This document shows, piece by piece, positions 18,287-27,251 of a DNA stretch of 64,000 bases. The stretch's first letter is position 1, and every line of letters starts with the position of its first letter. The notes under the pieces are model-generated. The model made no database searches. It was not told the origin of the DNA and saw only the letters and a program-made list of their open reading frames with translations. The translations under genes and the position numbers were made by a program. Source of the DNA: an uncultured Eggerthellaceae bacterium (lineage in GTDB: Bacteria > Actinomycetota > Coriobacteriia > Coriobacteriales > Eggerthellaceae); NCBI GenBank assembly GCA_910589125.1, contig CAJURX010000007.1, forward strand, positions 1-64,000, read 5' to 3'.

Positions 18287-18341
18287 AGGATGTCTTCCCT
18301 TTGATCGTGGGATGCAATGCTGATCCCATTCTAGCAGGGTG

Positions 18342-19445
18342 TCAGAAGACGGCTATGCTCTCGACCACATCGGCAAGGCGATCCGCCGCACATGCCGCAT
18401 CCGACCCGCATCCGCATGCCCGCATCTGCGTGCGCGCGTCAGGGTCATCCACGAGATCGAGCAATGCCTCCCGGAAGCTCGCCCCTTCGACATCTGCATC
18501 GGGGAACATGATCGCAGCCCCTGAATCCACCCACGCCTGCGCATTGGTGGTCTGGTGGTCCCCTGTCGCATGGGGGAACGGCACGAGTATGGCCGGTATG
18601 CCCTTCGCGGATATCTCGGCCAAGGATGTGGCCCCCGCGCGCGACACGATCAGGTCTGCTGCAGCCAAGGCATCGGGCATCCTATCCTGATATCCCATGA
18701 GCTGATAGCGCGTGCGCTCCTCATCGGTCAGCTCGAGCGCGTCCTCGCATGCCGCGAGCTCCTTGGGGCCCGAGATGTGCATGATGCACAGGTCCTTGCG
18801 TGCCAACAGCTCGTCCTTCATGGCGCACACCGCCTGGTTGATGTGCCGCGCGCCCAAGCTCCCACCGAACACGAGCAGCATCGTAGCGCCTGTAGGGATG
18901 CCGAACAGAGCACGCGCCTCCTCCCGGTCCGCGCTCATCACCTGCGCGCGCACGGGATTGCCCGTGACCCTCACGCATGTGGCCCCAGGCACGTCTCCTT
19001 GAGTGCAGTCATACGTGAGGCAGACGGCCTGCGCATGTCGCGCCGCCGACTTGTTGGCAAGGCCCATGACGGAGTTCTGCTCATGCACGACGACCGGCAC
19101 CCCAAGCGCCTCTGCCGCCCGCACGACGGGGATGGAGACATAGCCACCGAAGCCGATGACCACATCCGCACCCACGTCCTTCAGCCATCGCTTGGCCTTG
19201 CGCTCGCTCGCCATGATGCGCGCAACACCCGAGGCGAGCGTCCACGGACGCGAGCGGTCGAACCCTGATGCCTTGAAGGGAGTGAAGGGGATGTTCGCCT
19301 CTGGGGCCAGCCGTGCCTCTATCCCACCCGGCGTCCCCGCGTAATGCAGCTCCCAGCCACGCTCCTCCAAGCGCTCTGCCAACGCGAGCGCTGGATAGAT
19401 GTGCCCGGCGGTCCCCCCGCCCGTGAGAACAGCGACCTTCGCCAT
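18342..19445 (-). CDS. murG: UDP-GlcNAc:lipid I transferase MurG
   Basis: A 367-residue GT-B glycosyltransferase making lipid II at the inner membrane face. It has the N-terminal GGGTAGHIYPALALAE loop, HEQNSVMGLANK, the central FGGSLGARHINQ and the C-terminal SRAGATSLAEI donor motif. The ATG at 19445 is chosen with AGGAGG 9 nt upstream; an upstream GTG at 19451 is only 3 nt from that site. Confidence 0.96.
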   Translation of the reverse strand: MAKVAVLTGGGTAGHIYPALALAERLEERGWELHYAGTPGGIEARLAPEANIPFTPFKASGFDRSRPWTLASGVARIMASERKAKRWLKDVGADVVIGFGGYVSIPVVRAAEALGVPVVVHEQNSVMGLANKSAARHAQAVCLTYDCTQGDVPGATCVRVTGNPVRAQVMSADREEARALFGIPTGATMLLVFGGSLGARHINQAVCAMKDELLARKDLCIMHISGPKELAACEDALELTDEERTRYQLMGYQDRMPDALAAADLIVSRAGATSLAEISAKGIPAILVPFPHATGDHQTTNAQAWVDSGAAIMFPDADVEGASFREALLDLVDDPDARTQMRACGCGSDAACAADRLADVVESIAVF

Positions 19446-19458
19446 GCGCACGCGCCTC

Positions 19459-20838
19459 CTATCCGCCGATCCACGTGGCGATCAGGGGGATCCAGCCCAT
19501 GAGCAGGATGACGATGATGAGCGCCGGTACGCCGATGCTCATCCAACCGCGCAGCCATGCCGGGAAGCGCATGCCCTGGCCCTCGTTGGCCTCAGCCAGG
19601 AACGACTTCCATCCCCAACCGCGCTTCGTCACGCAGAACAGCACGAACACGAGCGAACCCAGCACGAGCAGGTTGTTCGACACGAGGAAGTCCTCGATCG
19701 CCTGGATGTTGCCGATGCCCGGCAGCTCCACGCCCGACCACACATTGAAGCCAAGGGCGCAGGGCAGCGACAGCACCGGTATCAGCACGCAGTTGATGAG
19801 CACCGCCTTCTTGCGGGTCATGCCCCATTGGTCCATCCAGAACGAGAGGATGCCCTCGAACACCGCGATGACCGTGGATATGGCCGCGAATCCCATGAAG
19901 ATGAAGAACAGCGTGGCCCAGAGGTTGCCCATCCACATCTGCTCGAACACCGCAGGGAGCGTGATGAACACGAGACCCGGACCAGAATCAGGGGACACGG
20001 AGAAGGCGAAGCACGCCGGGAAGATGATGAGCCCCGTGACCACTGCCACGAACGTATCCAACCCCGCGATGCGCACCGCCTCGCCCATGAGCGAGTACTT
20101 CTTGTCTATGTAGCTGCCGAAGATCTCCATGGAGCCGATGCCGATGGACAGCGTGAAGAATGCCTGCCCGAGCGCCGCGAAGGTGGCATCCGAGAACTGC
20201 TCAGGGGATGCGAAGAGCCTGCCAAAGTCCGGCAGCAGGTAGAATGCGATGCCCTCGCCCGCACCGGGGAGCGTGCATGCGCGGATGGCCAGGATGCCGA
20301 TCAGCAGCAACAGGCACACCATCATCACCTTCGTGATGCGCTCGACGCCCTTCTGGAGCCCGAGCGAGCACACCAGAAGCGATATCAGGCACGCCACGAC
20401 CATCCAGACCACGAGCTCTACCGGATCCGCCAACAGGGAATCGAACATGCCCGAGACGTCCATGCCCATGCCGAAGGGCGCCGTCGCCATCTTCGGGATG
20501 TAGGCGAGCATCCAGCCAGCCACCGTGGTGTAGAACATCATGAGCAGATACAGGCCGCAGAAGCCGACCCACTTGAAGCGATGCCACCAGCTCCCCTTGG
20601 GCTCCAGCTCGTTGAAGGCGCGCGCGATGCCCTTCTTGGAGGCGCGCCCGACCGCGAACTCCATCACCATGATGGGGATGCCGAGCGCAGCGAGGAAGAT
20701 CAGGTACAAGATGATGAAGGCAGCGCCACCGTATTCTCCCACGATGTAGGGGAAGCGCCAGACGTTGCCGAGGCCGACCGCGCAGCCGGCAGAGATGAGG
20801 ATGAACCCGAGACGGGATTTGAACTGTTCGCGCTCCAC
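19459..20838 (-). CDS. Sodium:neurotransmitter symporter (NSS/SLC6) family transporter
   Basis: A 459-residue polytopic protein with 11-12 predicted helices. The unwound TM1 signature GCAVGLGNVWRFPYIVGEYGG is intact and an amphipathic N-terminus precedes it, as in LeuT/MhsT. Such proteins co-transport amino acids with Na+. It lies 13 nt upstream of murG, the slot usually held by ftsW/murD in dcw clusters, so amino-acid uptake may be co-expressed with wall synthesis. Confidence 0.9.
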   Translation of the reverse strand: MEREQFKSRLGFILISAGCAVGLGNVWRFPYIVGEYGGAAFIILYLIFLAALGIPIMVMEFAVGRASKKGIARAFNELEPKGSWWHRFKWVGFCGLYLLMMFYTTVAGWMLAYIPKMATAPFGMGMDVSGMFDSLLADPVELVVWMVVACLISLLVCSLGLQKGVERITKVMMVCLLLLIGILAIRACTLPGAGEGIAFYLLPDFGRLFASPEQFSDATFAALGQAFFTLSIGIGSMEIFGSYIDKKYSLMGEAVRIAGLDTFVAVVTGLIIFPACFAFSVSPDSGPGLVFITLPAVFEQMWMGNLWATLFFIFMGFAAISTVIAVFEGILSFWMDQWGMTRKKAVLINCVLIPVLSLPCALGFNVWSGVELPGIGNIQAIEDFLVSNNLLVLGSLVFVLFCVTKRGWGWKSFLAEANEGQGMRFPAWLRGWMSIGVPALIIVILLMGWIPLIATWIGG

Positions 20839-20842
20839 CGGT

Positions 20843-22042
20843 CTAGTCGTCCTTTCTCGCGATGAGCAAGAGGATGCCCGCGACGATGCTCACGAAGAGG
20901 AGCGAGCATACGCCGAACGCCACCGTATTCCTCTTCTTGCCCTTCATGATCTTGAAGGTATGCACCGTCATGGGGATGAACCATACGAGGGGGATCAGCA
21001 TGGCGATGACGTATCCGATGACGTACTCCGTAGCGTAGCGCATGCCGATCGCAGCTCCCAGCTGATAGGCCGAGCCCTGCCCAGCCGCCTCGCTCATCAT
21101 CTGCGATGCAGCCCCCGCAAAGGAGACCACGAAGGCGATGACGACGATGACCAGCGCTGCGATGGAGACCAGGTCGAAGATGAAGGCGATCTTCCGGAGC
21201 GTCTGGTCGCGACCCGTCACCTGCGCTGGTGCGGAAGCAGCATCAGCTGGCATGGGCTGAACGTAGGACAGGCCTTGCTGTGGTGCGAGCTGCGCAGATG
21301 GGAACGGCGCTGGGGCTTGAGCCTGCGCCATGGGTGGCATCTGGTCGGCTGGCACCTGCATCATCTGCGGCTGAGCCTGCAGGGGCTGCCCCGCCTGGGC
21401 CTGCATGGGCTGCATCGTGGCCTGCAAGGGCATCGCAGGTTGGTAGAGAGCCTCTTGGGGCTGAGCTTGCTGCTCTTGCTGCATCGGGAAGGGCTGCGGC
21501 AGCGATTCGCCTTGTGGATCGGCTTGCATCGCCTGCTCCGCATATGGCTGAGCCTGCATCGGCTGCTCTAGCATCGGCTGCTGGACCTGCACTGGCTGCT
21601 CCGCCGGCAGCTGCTGAGCTTGCGATGGGCTCTCTGCTTGCAGCTGCTGCTCTTGCGACGTTGCATCCGCTTGCTGTGCCTGCTGCTCCGCGCACGCCTG
21701 CGGCACTGGCTGCATCTGCCCGGACAGCGCAGGGGCTTGCTGCTCGATGCGCGGCTGCTGTTGGGCTTGCTGCATGGGCTGCACCTGATCGCATTGGGCT
21801 TGCTGCATGGGCTGGAACGCCGCCTGCTGCATCTGCTCAGGCTGGACCTGCTGTCCCATCTCTGCCTGCTGCATCTGCCCCTGCAACACCGCCTGCGCTT
21901 GCTGCTGAGCGCCCGTCGACTGCCACGTCGCAGGCTGAGGCGCATCGCTCATGAGGTCGTCGGTCCATTGCGCGCCATTCCAAAACCGCAGGCACCCTGG
22001 AGTCCCCGCAGGATCCGGATACCATCCCGCCTGTGCAGCCAT
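20843..22042 (-). CDS. DUF2510 protein with Gln/Met/Pro-rich linker and C-terminal membrane helices
   Basis: A 399-residue protein in three parts. Residues 4-30 (AGWYPDPAGTP, FWNGAQWTD) form a DUF2510 domain. About residues 40-265 are a low-complexity linker dominated by Gln, Ala, Met and Pro. The last 120 residues contain two or three membrane helices, ending in the cytoplasm with basic residues. GAGAGG lies 5-6 nt before the start. Function unknown; it precedes the symporter and mur genes by 4 nt and may be a surface or division-associated protein. Confidence 0.75.
   Translation of the reverse strand: MAAQAGWYPDPAGTPGCLRFWNGAQWTDDLMSDAPQPATWQSTGAQQQAQAVLQGQMQQAEMGQQVQPEQMQQAAFQPMQQAQCDQVQPMQQAQQQPRIEQQAPALSGQMQPVPQACAEQQAQQADATSQEQQLQAESPSQAQQLPAEQPVQVQQPMLEQPMQAQPYAEQAMQADPQGESLPQPFPMQQEQQAQPQEALYQPAMPLQATMQPMQAQAGQPLQAQPQMMQVPADQMPPMAQAQAPAPFPSAQLAPQQGLSYVQPMPADAASAPAQVTGRDQTLRKIAFIFDLVSIAALVIVVIAFVVSFAGAASQMMSEAAGQGSAYQLGAAIGMRYATEYVIGYVIAMLIPLVWFIPMTVHTFKIMKGKKRNTVAFGVCSLLFVSIVAGILLLIARKDD
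21240..21920 (-). repeat. Degenerate Gln-rich low-complexity repeats
   Basis: Imperfect short units coding for variants of QPMQAQ and QQAQ recur through the linker of the DUF2510 protein (minus strand CAG/CAA/ATG-rich). Units are too degenerate for a fixed period and probably expand and contract by slippage. Confidence 0.7.
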
Positions 22043-22248
22043 GATCGCCTCTCTTCCGTCATGCGATAGATGGAGGTATTGTAAACGACCGCGCGGGATG
22101 CGCTGCGCGCGTGCCCGGATGCGGCCTGCATGGGTCCTCTGCGGATGACATGGTGCTTACCGTATGCCCCATCGCACGCCATGGGATGCGCACAGGGACT
22201 ATGGTGTGCCCAGCGCACATGATGATCCCCGACCGAGGAGGCACGCCC

Positions 22249-22674
22249 ATGCAGATCAACGTCCTCTCCGCATACCAGACGGACGCGGAGGATTTCTTCA
22301 ACAAGATCATCAGCTGGAAGGCAGACCTGGTCTTGGATGTCCGGCTCAAGAACACCAACCAGCTCGCTGGCTTCACGAAGCAGGAGGACCTCGCGTACTT
22401 CACACGCGTCATCGCACACGCCACCTACGTCCACGATGTGGGATACTCCCCCTCCAAGACGCTATTGGACGAGTACCTCGATCACAAGATCGACTATGAG
22501 GAGTACTTCGCCGAATACAGGGAGGAGCTGGAGAGCCGCGGCGCCATCCCCGCCTTCTTCGAGAAGTACGGCAGATACGACTCCATAGCCATCGTGGGCA
22601 CGGCAACGGATAAGCGCCGCAGCCACGCAGAGGAGCTCAAGGTCCTCTTGGAGGCAGCCTTGAAGGAGCGATAG
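22249..22674 (+). CDS. DUF488-family protein
   Basis: A 141-residue protein with the DUF488 pattern: DLVLDVRLKNTNQLAGFTKQ, YLAYF-type helix, GYSPSKTLLDEY and a C-terminal RSHAEEL motif. The ATG at 22249 is preceded by GAGGAGG 7 nt upstream, so the longer frame is rejected. The family has no agreed function. It lies 11 nt before the ABC exporter gene and is probably co-transcribed with it. Confidence 0.8.
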   Translation: MQINVLSAYQTDAEDFFNKIISWKADLVLDVRLKNTNQLAGFTKQEDLAYFTRVIAHATYVHDVGYSPSKTLLDEYLDHKIDYEEYFAEYREELESRGAIPAFFEKYGRYDSIAIVGTATDKRRSHAEELKVLLEAALKER

Positions 22675-22685
22675 GAAGAGCGAAC

Positions 22686-24485
22686 GTGAACCAAGCCAAC
22701 CCGAAGCCAGCCAAAGGCGCCGTGGCGCGGCGCACCTTGCATTATTACTGGATGGTGACCCGCGAACGCCTGGGATTCTTCATCTTGGGGATCGCGGCCA
22801 CCTGCGGCTTCGTGGGGATGCTCACCTACGCGAACACCTACGTCATGGGCCTGATCGTGGATGAGGTCCAGTCGGGACCCGTGGCGGCGGATGCGGTATG
22901 GGATGTGTTCGGCCCGTACATCGTGGCGCTCATCGCCGTGAACATCATCGGGCAAGCCTGCTCGAAGCTGCAGGATTATGCCGTGTTCAAGCTGGAGATC
23001 AATGGGAGCTACAGCTTGGCGCGCCTTGCCTTCGACACGCTCTCCAACCAGTCCATGACGTTCCATACGAACCGCTTCGGCGGCTCGCTCGTGAGCCAGA
23101 CCACCAAGTTCATGACCTCCTATTCGCTGCTGGTGGAGAACCTGCTCATGTCCATCCTCCCCACCCTGATCGCCATCGTCTGCACGATCGCCATCTTGGC
23201 CCCCGCCGTGCCGACGTTCGTGGCCATCCTGTTCGTGCTGCTCGTGGCATACGTGCTCATCGCCTACTTCATGTATCGGAAGATCCTGCCCCTAGCATCT
23301 GCTGCGGCAGCGAAGTCGAACCGGCTCTCGGGCGTGCTGTCCGATGCGGTCACCAACATCATGGCGGTCAAGACCTACGGGCGCGAGGACCATGAGCGGA
23401 CGCTGTTCACACAGGCCGACCGCGAGACGGCAGAGGCGGAGCAGACGAACATGCGCGCCACCCTCAAACGCGGTGCCATGACCAGCTCCATGATCGTGCT
23501 CATCATGTCGGTGGTCACCATCTTCATCGCGGGCGGGAACGCATGGTTCGGCATCAGCGCGGGCATGCTGGTGATGATGTTCAACTACACCTACAACCTG
23601 ACCATGCGATTCAACATGATCAACTCCATGCTGCAGCGCCTGAACAAGATCTTCGGCGATGCGGCGGAGATGACGCAGGTCTTGGATGAGCCCACCTTGG
23701 TGGCCGACGCGCCAGGGGCCGAGCCCCTCGTCGTGCGCGACGGCGCCATCGACATCGAGGGGCTGGGCTTCGCCTATGCGGACTCGTCGAATGGCACGCC
23801 CGTGTTCCAAGACCTGGACCTGCACATCCCTGCTGGCCAGCGCATCGGGCTGGTCGGGCAGTCAGGCTCGGGCAAGACCACGCTCACGAAGCTGCTCTTG
23901 CGCCTCTCGGATGTGCAGACGGGCCACATCCTCGTGGACGGGCAGGACATCTCCACTCACGCGCAGCAGAGCCTGCGACGCCAGGTCGCCTACGTTCCCC
24001 AAGAGGCGCTCCTCTTCCACCGGTCCATCGCTGAGAACATCGCATACGGAAGGTCCGATGCCACGCGCGCTGAGATCGCGGAGGCAGCGCAGCTGGCGAA
24101 CGCCTACGACTTCATCGAGGACCTGCCCCACGGCTTCGACACGCTCGTGGGCGAGCGCGGGATCAAGCTCTCAGGTGGCCAGCGCCAGCGCATCGCCATC
24201 GCGCGCGCCATCCTAGCCGATGCCCCCATCTTGGTCTTGGATGAGGCCACGAGCGCCCTCGACTCGGAGAGCGAAGCTGCCGTGCAGGACGCGCTCAAGA
24301 CCCTCATGCGCGGGCGCACCTCCATCGTGGTCGCCCATCGCCTGTCCACCGTGGCAGCCCTGGACAGGATCGTCGTGCTGCGTGATGGCACCATCGTGGA
24401 GGACGGCACCCATGAGGAGCTCTTGGCTCGCAGCGGCGAATATGCGAACCTCTGGAACAGGCAGACGGGCGCATTCCTGGAATAG
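22686..24485 (+). CDS. ABC-type exporter (fused permease-ATPase)
   Basis: A 599-residue half-transporter. Six membrane helices lie in residues 25-320 and an ATPase domain from about 355. Walker A is GQSGSGKTT, the signature LSGGQRQRIAIARA, Walker B ILVLDEATSALD and the switch His VAHRLST. It starts with GTG 7 nt after AGGAAG. It should work as a homodimer exporting a lipid, peptide or drug; the substrate cannot be told from sequence. Confidence 0.92.
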   Translation: MNQANPKPAKGAVARRTLHYYWMVTRERLGFFILGIAATCGFVGMLTYANTYVMGLIVDEVQSGPVAADAVWDVFGPYIVALIAVNIIGQACSKLQDYAVFKLEINGSYSLARLAFDTLSNQSMTFHTNRFGGSLVSQTTKFMTSYSLLVENLLMSILPTLIAIVCTIAILAPAVPTFVAILFVLLVAYVLIAYFMYRKILPLASAAAAKSNRLSGVLSDAVTNIMAVKTYGREDHERTLFTQADRETAEAEQTNMRATLKRGAMTSSMIVLIMSVVTIFIAGGNAWFGISAGMLVMMFNYTYNLTMRFNMINSMLQRLNKIFGDAAEMTQVLDEPTLVADAPGAEPLVVRDGAIDIEGLGFAYADSSNGTPVFQDLDLHIPAGQRIGLVGQSGSGKTTLTKLLLRLSDVQTGHILVDGQDISTHAQQSLRRQVAYVPQEALLFHRSIAENIAYGRSDATRAEIAEAAQLANAYDFIEDLPHGFDTLVGERGIKLSGGQRQRIAIARAILADAPILVLDEATSALDSESEAAVQDALKTLMRGRTSIVVAHRLSTVAALDRIVVLRDGTIVEDGTHEELLARSGEYANLWNRQTGAFLE

Positions 24486-24517
24486 GCACTCGCGCGAAGG
24501 ACCGACCGCCGTGCGCG

Positions 24518-25834
24518 CTAGGGGCGATGCGCATAGTAGGGGCGCACGATGAGGAGCACGCCTAGGGCGACGACCCCCACCCCTGCCATGGCCATATAGA
24601 GCATGGGATACCCGATCACCGGAACGAAGAGCCCGAGCAGGAGGGGTCCCAGCCCCACCCCGGCATCCAAGAACATGTAGAACGTGGCGTTCGCCACGCC
24701 CAGGCGCGCATCAGGCGCTGCCTTGACAGCCATGGCGAGCCCGCAGGATTGCACGGTGCCCACGCCGTACCCGCAAAGCAGCGCGCTGCCCAAGATCATC
24801 CAGTCATTCGATGCGAAGGCCAGCATCGCCATCCCCGCAGAATAGGAGAAGAACGCGGGCAGCATCACGAACAGGGGTCCGCGCCGGTCGAAGGCGCGTC
24901 CCGTGAAGGGGCGCGTCATGAACATGGAGAGCGCATAGACGATGAAGAACACGCTGGCCGCCCGCGTGAGGCCCACGGTCTCAGCGAAGGGCGAGAGGAA
25001 CGTGAGCAGGGATGAGTACCCGAAGAAGATGAGGAAGCAGACGAGCGCGATGGGGATGGCGCTGCGCTCCAGCACCGCATCGATGGTGCGACGCTTCCCC
25101 TTGGCGGCGGGTGGGTCGGGTTGCTCCGAGGCCACCGTCTCGCGACATCCCTCGACCGACCCCGAAAGCTCCTCGCCTGCAAGCTCCTCCTCAGCAGCCC
25201 GTGCGCTCTTCGGCGCGCGCGGCACCTTTATGGCGATGATGCACAGGAGCGCCACCACGAGCACGAGCGCCGCTGTCAGGAAGAGCGCGTCGTAGCTCAC
25301 ATGGCGCGAGATCAAGATGCCCGCGAACGGGCCGATGGCCGCGCCCAAGGTGACCGAGAGCATGTAGTAGCCGATGCCCTCCCCCTTGCGCGAGACGGGC
25401 ACGATGGCGGTGACCAGCGTCGCCACCGTCGTGGAGCAGATCCCGTAGGCCGCCCCATGGAGGAAGCGCACGCCCATGAGCACCCCCAAGGGCGCGTCGG
25501 CAAGATAGAGCGCCGTGAACGCGCATGCGATGACGGTGCCTGCGAGCAAGAGGCGCTTGCGACCGAGCTTCGCCATGAGCACGGGCGTCACGAGCCGCGC
25601 GAAGAGCGTGCCCACGATGAACACGCTCGCGCAGAATGCTGCGAGGGCCGCAGGAGCGCCGTAGACGTCCATGGCGTAGGCGGTCATCACCACCGTCAGC
25701 ATGAAGTAGTTGCACGACAGCACGAAGTTCGTGATGGTCCCGACGACGAAATCCTTCGTCCAGAGCGCAGGCGCGCCGCTCCCCGATGCGCGAGAGCGCG
25801 CAGGGTGACCAGCGGGAGCGGGACAGGTGCTCAT
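24518..25834 (-). CDS. Major facilitator superfamily transporter
   Basis: A 438-residue protein with 12 predicted helices and a cytoplasmic central loop rich in Glu/Gly (around residues 200-240). The TM2-3 loop has the A-motif-like KLGRKR. I start at the ATG at 25834, 1 nt after the stop of the universal stress gene; a GTG 12 nt earlier overlaps that gene's Shine-Dalgarno. It is convergent with the ABC exporter. Drug or metabolite efflux is likely; no specific substrate. Confidence 0.88.
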   Translation of the reverse strand: MSTCPAPAGHPARSRASGSGAPALWTKDFVVGTITNFVLSCNYFMLTVVMTAYAMDVYGAPAALAAFCASVFIVGTLFARLVTPVLMAKLGRKRLLLAGTVIACAFTALYLADAPLGVLMGVRFLHGAAYGICSTTVATLVTAIVPVSRKGEGIGYYMLSVTLGAAIGPFAGILISRHVSYDALFLTAALVLVVALLCIIAIKVPRAPKSARAAEEELAGEELSGSVEGCRETVASEQPDPPAAKGKRRTIDAVLERSAIPIALVCFLIFFGYSSLLTFLSPFAETVGLTRAASVFFIVYALSMFMTRPFTGRAFDRRGPLFVMLPAFFSYSAGMAMLAFASNDWMILGSALLCGYGVGTVQSCGLAMAVKAAPDARLGVANATFYMFLDAGVGLGPLLLGLFVPVIGYPMLYMAMAGVGVVALGVLLIVRPYYAHRP

Positions 25835-25835
25835 C

Positions 25836-26264
25836 CTAGGCGCCACCCTCCTTGGCGATCATCACCGTGACGGGAGAATCCTTGACCACCGCATAGCTCA
25901 CCGATCCCAGATACCCTTTGACGCCGCCCTTGCCGCGGCTGCCCATGATGATGAGATCCACATCCTCCTCTTCAGCGCAATCGAGGATGAGAGCTGCGGG
26001 AGAGGACCCCTTGAGGATCCTGACCGCCGCGCAATTGGGCAGGGATGCTGCCAGCGCATCGAGCTCATCTTTGACCGTTGCCGCCTCATCCATGACCACG
26101 GTATCTATGCCCGCTGCAGCGGCCCCCGACGAGAACAGCCGGACCACATGCACGAGCACGATGCCGATGCTCGGGTCCTTCTCGGCGATATCCGCTGCGA
26201 TGTCCAGCGCCTTGTGCGAAGGAGCCGACCCGTCATACGCTACGAGCATCTTCCTTGACCACAT
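25836..26264 (-). CDS. Universal stress protein (UspA family)
   Basis: A 142-residue single Usp domain. It starts KMLVAYDGSAPSHKALD and has the ATP-binding C-terminal motif GSRGKGGVKGYLGSVSYAVV, so an ATP-binding type Usp is expected. It is followed directly by the MFS gene. Confidence 0.92.
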   Translation of the reverse strand: MWSRKMLVAYDGSAPSHKALDIAADIAEKDPSIGIVLVHVVRLFSSGAAAAGIDTVVMDEAATVKDELDALAASLPNCAAVRILKGSSPAALILDCAEEEDVDLIIMGSRGKGGVKGYLGSVSYAVVKDSPVTVMIAKEGGA

Positions 26265-26341
26265 GCTGCCTCCCTATCCGCTCTTCGTCCTTCGATCCTA
26301 CACCCCGCCCAAGAGCGGCCATGCGACGCGGCGCAAGCGAT

Positions 26342-26370
26342 TTGACCTCGTTACCTGCGAAGGATAGAAT
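26342..26370 (+). promoter_or_regulatory. tRNA-Lys promoter
   Basis: TTGACC (26342-26347), 17 nt, TAGAAT (26365-26370). The predicted start near 26377 is 20 nt ahead of the tRNA. Confidence 0.75.
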
Positions 26371-26396
26371 GCTCCCGCGCGCACGCGTGCGCATCG

Positions 26397-26472
26397 GGGC
26401 CGTTAGCTCAGTTGGTAGAGCAGGGGACTTTTAATCCCAAGGCCGCGGGTTCGAATCCCTCACGGCCCACCA
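26397..26472 (+). tRNA. tRNA-Lys (TTT)
   Basis: A complete 76-nt cloverleaf with encoded CCA. The acceptor GGGCCGT pairs with ACGGCCC, and the anticodon loop CTTTTAA carries TTT. The T-arm GCGGGTTCGAATCCC-type sequence is intact. Confidence 0.97.
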
Positions 26473-26473
26473 T

Positions 26474-26507
26474 GAAGAGAAAGGCCGCCGGGTCACCTGG
26501 CGGCCTC
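26474..26507. terminator. Bidirectional terminator between tRNA-Lys and the HD protein gene
   Basis: GGCCGCC (26483-26489) pairs with GGCGGCC (26499-26505). The minus-strand side is followed by TTTCTCTTC, so it best serves the gene ending at 26518; it can also end the tRNA transcript. Confidence 0.6.
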
Positions 26508-26517
26508 ATCGCATCCC

Positions 26518-27120
26518 CTACCCCTCAGGCTGGAACGTGTCCCTATCGGGCGCGAAGGAGCGCATGGCCTCTATCGTGCGGCTGAACAGCTCATCCAGCT
26601 CCCACCCCAGCATCTCCGCACCGCTCCTGATGACCTCGCGATCGACGCCCGCCGCGAAGCGCTTGTCCTTGAACTTCTTCTTGAGCGACTTCACCTCGAA
26701 GTCCATGACGCTCTTGGAGGGGCGCATCACCACCGCTGCCCCGATGAGCCCGGTGAGCTCCTCTGTAGCGAAGAGGATCTTCTCCATCTCGAGCTCGGGC
26801 TTCGGAAGCTCGGGGTTGAAGTCCGAGGTGTGCGTCTGGATGGCACGGATGAGCTCTTCTGAGCCGCCCGCCGCACGGATGTCCTCAGCCGCATAGATGG
26901 TGTGCATCTCCGGCTCATCGCCGTGCTCTTCCCAATCAAGATCATGGAGGAGTCCCACGATCCCCCAGAACTCCTCGTTGTCCGGATCGCATTCGCGCGC
27001 GAAGTAGCGCATCGTCTGCTCCACGGTCTCGCCGTGCTCCAGATGGAACTCATCCTTGTTGTGCGCCTTCAGGAGATCGAGCGCCTCATCCCTGGTCATG
27101 CCTGCCTTGAGGTCTGCCAT
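26518..27120 (-). CDS. HD-domain metal-dependent phosphohydrolase family protein
   Basis: A 200-residue protein whose first half carries an HD pattern: a His near residue 29-35 (EFHLEHGE), the HD pair in GLLHDLDWEEHGD, a further His in MHTIYAAED and IQTHTSD. Such proteins hydrolyse phosphate esters or nucleotides, but the substrate cannot be predicted. It stands alone, convergent with tRNA-Lys. Confidence 0.8.
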   Translation of the reverse strand: MADLKAGMTRDEALDLLKAHNKDEFHLEHGETVEQTMRYFARECDPDNEEFWGIVGLLHDLDWEEHGDEPEMHTIYAAEDIRAAGGSEELIRAIQTHTSDFNPELPKPELEMEKILFATEELTGLIGAAVVMRPSKSVMDFEVKSLKKKFKDKRFAAGVDREVIRSGAEMLGWELDELFSRTIEAMRSFAPDRDTFQPEG

Positions 27121-27251
27121 ACCCGCCGCCTTTCACGTTGGCTGCCACGCTATCCGTTCGCGGACATTCTATACGCTGTCAGCGCGATCCGCGCAGGCGG
27201 GATGGAGCGCCCACATCCATCCTCCATGGAGCATGTTGCGCACGGAGCGCG

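Noticed and set aside
19399..20865. Open frame of 488 codons on the plus strand
   Set aside because: It mirrors the NSS symporter; its His/Asp/Glu-rich content is what an antisense read of a hydrophobic gene gives.
21229..21954. Ala-rich open frame on the plus strand
   Set aside because: It is produced by the CAG/CTG-rich repeat of the DUF2510 gene and has no independent support.
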